A stretch of 26,834 nt of DNA, taken from NCBI GenBank assembly GCA_038227045.1, contig JBBRQD010000078.1, positions 1-26,834 of the forward strand, given 5' to 3'. This DNA is from JANXLS01 sp038227045. GTDB lineage: Bacteria > Planctomycetota > SZUA-567 > H5-PLA8. Below the pieces are notes generated by a model that made no database searches, was not told the origin of the DNA, and was given only the letters and a program-made list of their open reading frames with translations. Below are positions 16,815-23,169 of the stretch, piece after piece (within the stretch, counting starts at the first letter, position 1; each line of letters begins with the position of its first letter). The position numbers and the translations under genes are program-made.

Positions 16815-17693
16815 ATGCGCACGCTTTACGAAGACTGGCAGCTTCGCCGCGCGCGGCTGGACACGGCCGAGCAGCTTCCGCATTTCGGGGATCAGGTGCG
16901 GGTTTTCGATTATCTGCTCAGTCGCTATGTCAACGATCCTATAGCGCAGGAACCCGCGCGATTTCCGCATTCGTCGGAACTTATATTCAACAACCGCGCG
17001 ATCATCGTTCATCGTGACTTGAAGTGCGGCGAGTTCGGCGCGACTCGCAACCCCGCCGACGCGCACACGCGTGCAAGAACAATTTTGGCACGCATCGCCA
17101 AACTGGATCTTCAGGCCGATGCCTGCGCACCGAGTTCGCGAATTAACATCATGTTGCCACATGGAAAAATTGCCGCGCCATTCGGGGGCTATCGCGGTCC
17201 GAATCGTCCTGGCTTAATCGACAGAACAGACAAATTCATCGCGAGTTGCAAAGCTAAACTCTCGCAGGGAGGAACGATTCGTTATCACGACCTGTTTACC
17301 CTCAAGCAACTACTGAATTGGACGCTTTGCGGACATAATTTTAAGGCGAGTTTGAGCGACATCCTGGAAGTACTCTCTTTGTGTGCAGACGACGACATTA
17401 CATGCAACATTCTCGATTCTTGGACTATCGAGATATCAAACGATGCAAGCGACCTCATTATGACGTACCTGCGTAAGAACGACCGCGCGGCAGAAATACT
17501 GCGTCGAAAATTAGCTTCGGACTATTCGGCCGAACGTACGCGGGCGGCGCATCTTCTCGGCCGATTGGGTTCGCTTAACGATATCGGGCTGCTGCAAGAT
17601 TTACTGGCGCTTCCGGAAATGAAGGCGGAATCGCCGGAGCGCGCGGCTTATTTGAGCGCCATGAATTATTTGGCTGGGGTTGACGGTTCGTAG
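16815..17693 (+). CDS. Uncharacterised 292-residue protein with a helical, HEAT-like C terminus
   Basis: I do not recognise a family. It has no signal peptide and no membrane segment, so it is probably cytosolic. The N-terminal 200 residues are mixed in character; the PHGKIAAPFGGYRGPNRPG loop (155-173) is glycine-rich but matches no nucleotide-binding motif I know. The last 70 residues (AERTRAAHLLGRLGSLNDIGLL, then LPEMKAES) look like one or two HEAT-type helical repeats. The TAG stop lies inside a perfect 23-bp inverted repeat, so the present C terminus may have been set by repeat insertion. The codon use looks less GC-biased than its neighbours, with more A/T-ending codons, which would fit a faster-evolving or acquired gene. 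It is a real gene on the strength of its long single frame and its promoter. Confidence 0.7.
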   Translation: MRTLYEDWQLRRARLDTAEQLPHFGDQVRVFDYLLSRYVNDPIAQEPARFPHSSELIFNNRAIIVHRDLKCGEFGATRNPADAHTRARTILARIAKLDLQADACAPSSRINIMLPHGKIAAPFGGYRGPNRPGLIDRTDKFIASCKAKLSQGGTIRYHDLFTLKQLLNWTLCGHNFKASLSDILEVLSLCADDDITCNILDSWTIEISNDASDLIMTYLRKNDRAAEILRRKLASDYSAERTRAAHLLGRLGSLNDIGLLQDLLALPEMKAESPERAAYLSAMNYLAGVDGS

Positions 17694-17743
17694 TTCCGCC
17701 TTCAGGCGGTCTTTGGGAGTCGCCTGAAGGCGGAACTACGAAC
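17686..17743. repeat. Perfect 23-bp inverted repeat between convergent genes (possible bidirectional terminator)
   Basis: Arms 17686-17708 and 17721-17743 are exact complements around a 12-nt loop. Each arm holds GTTCGTAGTTCCGCC and CTTCAGGCG. The left arm supplies the TAG stop of the upstream plus-strand gene. The right arm ends 22 bp from the stop of the minus-strand FecR-like gene. The sequence type is like mobile palindromic repeats seen in multiple copies in some planctomycete and verrucomicrobial genomes (recollection, not checked). Confidence 0.75.
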
Positions 17744-17764
17744 TTATCAGTGACACACGGCGCG

Positions 17765-19645
17765 CTATCTTCGTTTGCTGAGCGCTTTGACGCCGTCGCC
17801 ATCGACGAGCGCGTCGACTCGCCATGCGCCGGTTAGCGTGTTGGCGGGATCGCGTTTCGCGGAGGCGCTGCCGTCCGTTGCCACGCTGCCTTGAATGTTA
17901 TTGGGCAGCCGGATTGTGTTTTGTTTCGTGGCGCTTAAATCCACCGGCGAGTTGCCGAAATTCAACACGGTCAGCTTGCTGGGTGTCACGTTGACATCCC
18001 CTTCCTGAACCTTCGATACCGTGGCCTTGTCCGCAACGACGGTCAAACTACCCGAGGACGGCGCGATGTAATACACTTCGCCTGATTTAATGAGGATCTT
18101 GGTGCTCGTTCCCGTGAACGTCACCGTAACGCTCGACAATCGATCAATGTAAAGTCGGCCATTGCCGGGCAGCACGAGGCCGACTCGAACATCTCCGGTT
18201 TCAAGTGTTGCGCCGGAAGGAACAGTGTCGCCCGTTGCCATCAACGTGGACACTTCTCCCGCCGCCGTCGTAACTTTTGCAATGCCCGCGCCTTTCAATT
18301 TTCCCACCACGCCCATGCCATCTTGCGGCGGAATTTTGGTGCCGACTGCGGTGGGAGCTATTGGCGGATTAGGATTGGTAACCGGCGAAATAGGCGTTGG
18401 ATTGGGGCTAAGCGCCGCGGGATTCGGATTTCCATTTGCCACTCCACTTGGAGTAGTCGTTGGAATACTCGCAATGCCGCCGTTGCTGTTGTTGATGGGC
18501 TGTATCGGCGGCACCGGATTGTTTTGCGGGTTTTTCGGCGCAACTACAGATTCCTTGGGAGCGTCGTTCGGCGCAATCGGATTCGGAGCCTGCGGTTCAT
18601 CTTTTTTCACAATAGCGCTGTTCGGGTTCACCGGCACCGGAGCAGGCTTGACGTCCCCGTCGTTTTTCACGGCAGTCTCGGGCGCCTTCGGGCCATCCGT
18701 GTTGCGAGGCACCACACTATCGGGATCGACGGGCGGCTTGGGCGGAACGGCGGCGTCATTGGGCTTGACCTGAACGATCGCGTCAGGCTTGCGTTCGTTG
18801 GGCGGCAGAGTATCGCGGGGTACGACGCCATTCGGACCCGGAGTGGGTTTTACGATTTCGGCGTGAGTCCCGTTTTCGATCGTGTGTTGCTGCGTCTTAT
18901 CGGGGGAAATGTCGGCCGTGGGATTTGCGGCCAAATCCTTCGTTCCCCGGTTCCACATCGCGCGTGTGCCGATCGACAGCGCGATTAACGCAGCCAGACT
19001 GCTAATTGCCAACGCACGCTTTTTCCAGGGATTTTCGGCTTTGACGAACACGCGCAGCGACGGACGGAGCTCGCTTGGCGAGGACGAAATGGCAGCGTTC
19101 GCCGAAGCCGCCGGCTTCACGATTTCGAGTCGTGCGTTGAGCACTGGAGCCTGTAACGGTTTCGCAGCAGCCTTTGGCGAAATCTCACTTATCGCGCCGG
19201 CGGGCAAAAGACTTTGCATCCTCGATCGCAACTTGTCGGCGAGAGCATCGTTTGCGACGCGCTGGCCGGAGTCCAACAGCAGGGACATCGCCGCAACCTG
19301 CCGCTGCGCTGTCACGGCTGACGGATGTGCATTCAGATATGTTTGAACTTCACTTTTTTCGCTCGGCGTGAGATCGCCGGTAACGCTCACACCCACCAGC
19401 GTCTTGATCCGTTTCTCATCAATTTTCTGCTGAACAATTCGGCGCAGAGCCTCAAGTGCCTCCGGCGATGCAAGCGTGTCGCCCGCTTTCAGAAACACGG
19501 ACAATTCGCGTAATTCGTCGAGCAGTTCCCGCGCGATCAGGTCGTCTGCCAGCAATTGTTCAATGGCGGTGCGCTCTTCTTGAGCGACATCGCCGCTCAG
19601 GTAGGCACTCAACAACTCCGCTGTTTCAATCGCTTCAAAAGACAT
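17765..19645 (-). CDS. FecR-like membrane anti-sigma factor with duplicated N-terminal domain
   Basis: A 626-residue protein. The cytosolic N terminus holds two copies of a helical module (about 10-52 and 84-124; SGDVAQEERTAIEQLLA and TGDLTPSEKSEVQTYLN correspond). This fits an anti-sigma domain that has lost zinc ligands, since no His/Cys pattern is present. One transmembrane helix follows at 211-230 (after KKRA). Next is a Pro/Asn-rich spacer of about 200 residues, which could span the envelope. A FecR domain follows at about 445-545 (AGEVSTLMATGDTVPSGATLETGD, then IKSGEVYYIAPSSGSLTVVADKATV). It probably holds the ECF sigma factor encoded 238 bp upstream until a signal reaches the outer domain. 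The signal is unknown. The 238-bp gap to the sigma gene holds no gene that I can support. Confidence 0.85.
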   Translation of the reverse strand: MSFEAIETAELLSAYLSGDVAQEERTAIEQLLADDLIARELLDELRELSVFLKAGDTLASPEALEALRRIVQQKIDEKRIKTLVGVSVTGDLTPSEKSEVQTYLNAHPSAVTAQRQVAAMSLLLDSGQRVANDALADKLRSRMQSLLPAGAISEISPKAAAKPLQAPVLNARLEIVKPAASANAAISSSPSELRPSLRVFVKAENPWKKRALAISSLAALIALSIGTRAMWNRGTKDLAANPTADISPDKTQQHTIENGTHAEIVKPTPGPNGVVPRDTLPPNERKPDAIVQVKPNDAAVPPKPPVDPDSVVPRNTDGPKAPETAVKNDGDVKPAPVPVNPNSAIVKKDEPQAPNPIAPNDAPKESVVAPKNPQNNPVPPIQPINNSNGGIASIPTTTPSGVANGNPNPAALSPNPTPISPVTNPNPPIAPTAVGTKIPPQDGMGVVGKLKGAGIAKVTTAAGEVSTLMATGDTVPSGATLETGDVRVGLVLPGNGRLYIDRLSSVTVTFTGTSTKILIKSGEVYYIAPSSGSLTVVADKATVSKVQEGDVNVTPSKLTVLNFGNSPVDLSATKQNTIRLPNNIQGSVATDGSASAKRDPANTLTGAWRVDALVDGDGVKALSKRR

Positions 19646-19883
19646 TTTTCGCTACATCCCCAATAATCTCTTTAAGTGGTGATGTTTCGCGGTGATAAGA
19701 TTACTGCCGCTTCAATCCTTCCGCCGAAAAATAGTCGCGGCAACCGATTCCTGCGGCTAAAAACGATTTCAGTCGCATTTGCAAACTTTTAATGGACAAT
19801 TGTTTATAGCGATTCATTCATGTAGTGCACTGTTCGTCTTCACGATGCCAAAAACATGGCTAAAATCATGCCAATTCACATTC

Positions 19884-20483
19884 TTACGTGCTCTCTTTGA
19901 TGGGCGCGCTATCGACTTCCGTCGCGCCGGCTCCGGACCTTTCCGGTGCCCAATCCTTTAGCCGATCGCGCAACGCCATGAGCGCTTTATGATAGCTGGC
20001 TTTCGCCCCGCCCTCGGTAATCTCCAACATCGCCGCGATTTCGGAGAAGCGCAGCTCCTCATATTGTTTGAGCACGAAAATCGTCTGCTGACGCGATGGC
20101 AGGGTTTTTATGGCTTTATCGATGGCTTTTCGAATTTCACCCGACGACACGTGGAGTTCAGGCGAAGGGCCGGGCTCGCCCTCGGTGGAACGGTCGCGAA
20201 TGCGGCGCTGTTTATCCTCGGCGCGAATGCGCTCATAGCAGACGTTGAGCGCGGTCCGGTACAGCCAGGTGCTGAAGCGTGCTTCGCCGCGCCAATTGGG
20301 CAATTCCTCATAGGCGCGCATGAACACTTCCTGAGCGATGTCGAGAGCGGATTCTTCGTTGCGCAGCATCCGCAGGCCGAGATTGAGCACGCGGCGGTGG
20401 TTACCATCGAACAACTCGCTGTACGCGCCGGCATCGCCGTTTTGAAACCGTGCGATCAAGCTGCGTTCCGTCACATCGTCCAT
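19884..20483 (-). CDS. ECF-family RNA polymerase sigma factor (RpoE-like)
   Basis: A 199-residue sigma-70-family factor of the extracytoplasmic-function group. Region 2 is clear (ALDIAQEVFMRAYEELPNWRGEARFSTWLYRTALNVCYERIR), and region 4 carries LPSRQQTIFVLKQYEELRFSEIAAMLEITEGGAKASYHKAL. Region 3 is absent, as expected. Region 4.2 reads ITEGGAKASYHKA where many RpoE proteins have GTVKSRLHRA. The ATG at 20483 has GGAAG 5 bp upstream. The FecR-like anti-sigma gene follows on the same strand. Together they would form a cell-surface signalling unit without an obvious TonB receptor nearby. Confidence 0.93.
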   Translation of the reverse strand: MDDVTERSLIARFQNGDAGAYSELFDGNHRRVLNLGLRMLRNEESALDIAQEVFMRAYEELPNWRGEARFSTWLYRTALNVCYERIRAEDKQRRIRDRSTEGEPGPSPELHVSSGEIRKAIDKAIKTLPSRQQTIFVLKQYEELRFSEIAAMLEITEGGAKASYHKALMALRDRLKDWAPERSGAGATEVDSAPIKEST

Positions 20484-20972
20484 GAACGCTTCCTAATTTG
20501 CCCCATTACTGCGCCGATGCGGACGAACAGAGTGCATCTTATGTGGGTAGCGCGAGATCCTTCGAAACGGACATTTATTAAGACGCACACCACTGCCTAA
20601 CCATAGCAAAAATCGCGCGCGCAATCACTCGTCGCCCAGAATTCTACCGTATTTTCGCCGAATTGCATCTTTTCTAGCCGATGAACCCAAAACTCAAACC
20701 GCATTTATCGCTGACGGAAAAGCACCGGCGAATACTGCGATATGGAGATTGACGATCGAACAAGCGGGCCATTACTCACATTTCATTCGCTTCCTTACCG
20801 AAAGCGCGTTTCACGTCCCGACTTCCCACTTTAGTTTGTGAAAATGGAAAATTGCGAGTTATGTTATAGACAGCGTTTTCGCGGCGTATTATGGTTGAAG
20901 CACCACGGCGTCATGCGCGTCCCGCTTCGTTCACGGCGTGCATCATCAATTACCGAATCGAGGGCCGATACT
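20484..20972. other. 489-bp divergent intergenic region
   Basis: This region separates the ECF sigma gene (minus) from the HEAT gene (plus) and should carry both promoters. A candidate for the HEAT gene is TTGTGA near 20835 with TATGTT 18 bp further on. The HEAT frame is open back to 20838 and could start earlier than I chose. I see no RNA gene and no convincing small gene; a 23-codon ORF at 20681 has no supporting signal. Confidence 0.4.
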
Positions 20973-21494
20973 GTGTCAACTCCCAACGAAGTTTCCTACG
21001 AAGAATTCGAACAATTTCTGAAAGATCTCAACCATCGCGTCTGGGAAGTGCGGCGCGATGCCTGTGAACGGCTGGGAGAAATCGGCGATCCGCGCGCAGT
21101 GGATGCGCTGATCTTCGCGCTGCAGGACGGGGTGGGCGCGGTGCGATTCGCGGCGGCCGGTGCGCTGGGAAAACTGGGCGATCCCATTGCGATCCCTGCG
21201 CTCCTCACACTGCTGGAATCCAACGAATTCGGCACGCATGGCCCGGTCATCGAAGCGCTGACCGAATTGAAGGCCCAGGAAGCCATCCCGTATTTTATTA
21301 ATCTGCTGCTCGACGAGGACGCGCGCATCCGCGGGCTCGCAGCCAACGCGCTGATGCAATTGACCCGGCAATTCATCCCGTTCAAGGCCAAAGGGGCCTT
21401 GGAGGAACGCGAAGAGTCGGTGCGCCACTGGCTGGCGTGGTGGGACAAGACCTGTGCCCAGAACCAAGAGGGCCAGGAGCAGCAGGAGGGGTAA
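20973..21494 (+). CDS. HEAT-repeat (PBS-lyase-like) protein
   Basis: A roughly 173-residue all-helical protein of four or so HEAT/PBS-lyase-type repeats: WEVRRDACERLGEIGDPRAV, AVRFAAAGALGKLGDPIAIP, PVIEALTELKAQEAIPYFI and ARIRGLAANALMQLTRQFIP. These repeats bind other proteins or cofactor-bearing subunits; the partner is unknown. It has no signal peptide or membrane helix. The frame is open upstream to 20838, but residues before VSTPNEV are basic and atypical, so I place the start at the GTG at 20973. An earlier ATG (20910) remains possible. It lies 62 bp upstream of the candidate selenoprotein gene, which has its own promoter, so the two may or may not be linked. Confidence 0.75.
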   Translation: MSTPNEVSYEEFEQFLKDLNHRVWEVRRDACERLGEIGDPRAVDALIFALQDGVGAVRFAAAGALGKLGDPIAIPALLTLLESNEFGTHGPVIEALTELKAQEAIPYFINLLLDEDARIRGLAANALMQLTRQFIPFKAKGALEEREESVRHWLAWWDKTCAQNQEGQEQQEG

Positions 21495-21522
21495 GCACGC
21501 GAGAGAAATTGGGCGAGCGAAG

Positions 21523-21550
21523 TTGACGCGTTGCCTGCCTTGCGTAATAT
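21523..21550 (+). promoter_or_regulatory. Sigma-70-like promoter of the candidate selenoprotein gene
   Basis: TTGACG (21523-21528), 16-bp spacer, TAATAT (21545-21550), then only 6 bp to the ATG at 21557. There is no Shine-Dalgarno. As with the promoter at 16780, the transcript would be leaderless or nearly so. That this signal sits exactly before the signal-peptide ORF argues that the gene is expressed. Confidence 0.6.
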
Positions 21551-21556
21551 ACAATT

Positions 21557-21808
21557 ATGAAGAAGACTTTATTCTCAATCGCCGTCACCGGCGCACTGCT
21601 CTTGGTCATGAGCCAGAGCGCGCTGGCGTGCCCCGGGTGAAGTGCCGCAATGGGGTCCCAGGCTGGGACTTCTCAGGAGGCACTTTGGGGCACCTCGTTC
21701 AGTATGAGCATCTATTTTATGCTCTTGGTGGTGCACGCGCTGATCGGTTTCGCGGCCTACAAAGTCTATTCATTAATCAAAGCCGAAGAAAAACGATACG
21801 CGAAATAG
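21557..21808 (+). CDS. Candidate selenoprotein: signal peptide, CPGU motif and one transmembrane helix
   Basis: Translated straight through, 83 codons give a small exported protein. Residues 1-24 are a signal peptide (MKKTLFSIAVTGALLLVMSQ, ending SALA). The predicted mature N terminus is Cys25-Pro-Gly-[TGA 28]. A polar stretch (SAAMGSQAGTSQEALWGTS) follows, then a transmembrane helix (about 50-68) and a basic tail ending ERK-like residues and TAG. The TGA (21638-21640) sits where small bacterial CPxC membrane proteins have their second cysteine (recalled family resemblance), giving a CxxU redox motif outside the membrane. A SECIS-like hairpin follows the TGA. TGA is a normal stop elsewhere here (GH57, cydB, CDF genes), so codon reassignment is unlikely. 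Alternatives: a pseudogene by Cys-to-stop mutation, or two separate tiny ORFs. It is convergent with the cydB-type gene. Confidence 0.72.
21640..21685 (+). promoter_or_regulatory. Bacterial SECIS-like stem-loop just after the in-frame TGA
   Basis: An inner stem of 9 pairs (21652-21660 with 21664-21672; G-U at two positions) carries the 3-nt loop GGC at 21661-21663. An outer stem AAGTGCC (21640-21646) pairs fully with GGCACTT (21679-21685) and starts at the last base of the TGA. The loop begins 20 nt after the TGA and its first two bases are G. This fits the published rules for bacterial SECIS elements: a small apical loop with an early G, about 16-37 nt from the UGA. Confidence 0.7.
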
Positions 21809-21926
21809 CAGACAAGCAGACAAGGAGACAGGGCGACACGGAGACAAGGAGAAACGGCCTTCGTAAATGATTGCGTATATGTCTCCCTTTCTCCTTGTCT
21901 CCTGGTCACCTTGTCTCCCTGTCTGC
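21808..21926. repeat. Octamer-repeat hairpin between the candidate selenoprotein gene and cydB-type gene
   Basis: The left arm (21808-21857) is built from AAGGAGAC-like units; the right arm (21881-21926) from their complement GTCTCCTT. The arms pair imperfectly along about 45 bp around a loop of about 23 nt. The element starts at the last base of the TAG stop of the plus-strand gene and ends 10 bp before the stop of the minus-strand oxidase gene, so it could act as a shared terminator. A second member of the family lies on the other side of the oxidase gene. Confidence 0.75.
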
Positions 21927-21935
21927 TTTTACGGC

Positions 21936-22949
21936 TCAGTGCTCCTCGACGGCCGTCGCTTCACTCTTGAAAATACGGAATAGCAAATAAATGCTCGGAA
22001 ACAGCACGACCGAACCGGTGCCCAACGCGATCAGCAACAGGCGCAGCATGGCGGGCGGAGCGGCGGCGGAGTCGATGGTGATATTCGGCTCGATGATGCA
22101 CGGGAATTGCGCCAGAGCCCAACCCCATAAAATCAAACTGACCTGCGCCGCCACTAATATTCGCGCGGTCGTGTACTGGCGTTTCCACAGCGTATAAAAC
22201 ACGCCCAGCGCGCTCAACGCCGTCAGCGCGTGCAGCGGAATCGCGAAATTCGACGCCGTCAACCCGGCGCGGACCTTCGGCGCTCCGTCCGCGGACAGTT
22301 CGAAAACGAGCGCCGCCAAAACGCCCGAGACGACACCCGCGACCAGGGCCCGCTTTCTGAAATCGTCCTGCAATTCCATATCGTTCGTTTCGAGCGTCAG
22401 ATACACTGCGGCCAGAAACGCAAACAGCGCGAGCACAAAAAAACCGACCGCGAACGGGAATGGCGCGAGCCACGACCGCACATACCCGGACGTGACGACA
22501 TCGTTTTCCACCGTGATCGTGCCGGACGCCATCGCGCCAAGCGTCACGCCGAGCAACACGGGCGTCACCAGGCTGGCGTATGAGAACAACCGGCTCCAGC
22601 GTCGCTGAACGTCGTCGCGCTGCGAGTCATACGTGCGGAATGTAAATGCGGCTCCGCGCAATACAATGCCAATTAGCGCCAGGGTCAGCGGGATGTGCAA
22701 GGCCGTCGCGAGCGCCGCGTAAGCCATTGGGAAGCCGACGAACAGCAACACCACCAGCAGGATCAGCCAGACATGATTGGTCTCCCACACCGGTCCAATG
22801 GCATGGGCGATCAAGTCGCGCTGCGCCTTCGCCCGCCGCCCGAACGCGAGCAAGTCCCACACGCCACCGCCATAATCCGCCCCGGCCAGCAGCGCATAAA
22901 ATGTCAGCGCGGCGATCATCGCGCCGCCCACACAGAGACTCATTGACAT
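21936..22949 (-). CDS. cydB: Cytochrome bd-type quinol oxidase subunit II
   Basis: About 337 residues from the ATG at 22949, chosen because GGGGGAG lies 6 bp upstream; the frame runs on to a TTG at 22997. It is a multi-spanning membrane protein. The start LTFYALLAGADYGGGVWDLL and the AIGPVWETNHVWLILLVVLLFVGFP segment are characteristic of CydB/CioB, the subunit that partners CydA in the bd oxidase that reduces O2 with quinol electrons. About eight hydrophobic segments are visible. CydA, which carries the haems, is not in the window, nor are CydC/D; the next gene upstream is unrelated and on the opposite strand. It may pair with a CydA encoded elsewhere, or be a paralogue with another role. 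Two palindromic octamer repeats flank it on both sides. Confidence 0.88.
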   Translation of the reverse strand: MSMSLCVGGAMIAALTFYALLAGADYGGGVWDLLAFGRRAKAQRDLIAHAIGPVWETNHVWLILLVVLLFVGFPMAYAALATALHIPLTLALIGIVLRGAAFTFRTYDSQRDDVQRRWSRLFSYASLVTPVLLGVTLGAMASGTITVENDVVTSGYVRSWLAPFPFAVGFFVLALFAFLAAVYLTLETNDMELQDDFRKRALVAGVVSGVLAALVFELSADGAPKVRAGLTASNFAIPLHALTALSALGVFYTLWKRQYTTARILVAAQVSLILWGWALAQFPCIIEPNITIDSAAAPPAMLRLLLIALGTGSVVLFPSIYLLFRIFKSEATAVEEH

Positions 22950-22994
22950 TGGGATCTCCCCCTCTACTTTTATTATTCTCTCGCAAAGTATCGG

Positions 22995-23125
22995 CAAGAC
23001 AAGGAGAAGCGGAGTCGAAGAGACACGGAGCGATAAGATCCGCGAGAATTTACTTTTTCGTGCATCAATCTAAAATTGCGCACATCGTCTCCTTGTCTCC
23101 TTGTCTCCTTGTCTCCTTGTCTCCC
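22995..23125. repeat. Second octamer-repeat hairpin with a 5-unit GTCTCCTT array
   Basis: GTCTCCTT is repeated four times in tandem from 23087 to 23118 and a fifth, partial unit ends at 23125. The left arm (22995-23033) contains the complementary AAGGAGA and GAGACACGGAG-like units, so the two halves form an imperfect hairpin with a loop of about 53 nt. The element fills much of the divergent region between the cydB-type gene and the CDF gene and overlaps where their promoters should lie. It shares its unit with the element at 21808-21926. Confidence 0.75.
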
Positions 23126-23169
23126 TTTTGTTATGACTACACTCCCTCATTAAAAACGGCGGCCGGCTC

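Noticed and set aside
20681..20752. 23-codon ORF in the sigma/HEAT intergenic region
   Set aside because: It has no ribosome binding site or promoter, and the product has no recognisable feature.
21557..21640. Genome-wide reassignment of TGA to an amino acid
   Set aside because: TGA closes the GH57, cydB-type and CDF genes in this window, so it is a normal stop here.
21454..21870. 138-codon open frame overlapping the HEAT gene end and the candidate selenoprotein
   Set aside because: It is out of frame with both, Arg-rich, runs into the octamer repeat, and lacks a start signal. The read-through frame explains the region better.
23087..23125. CRISPR array
   Set aside because: The GTCTCCTT units are 8 bp in direct tandem with no spacers, and no cas gene is present.
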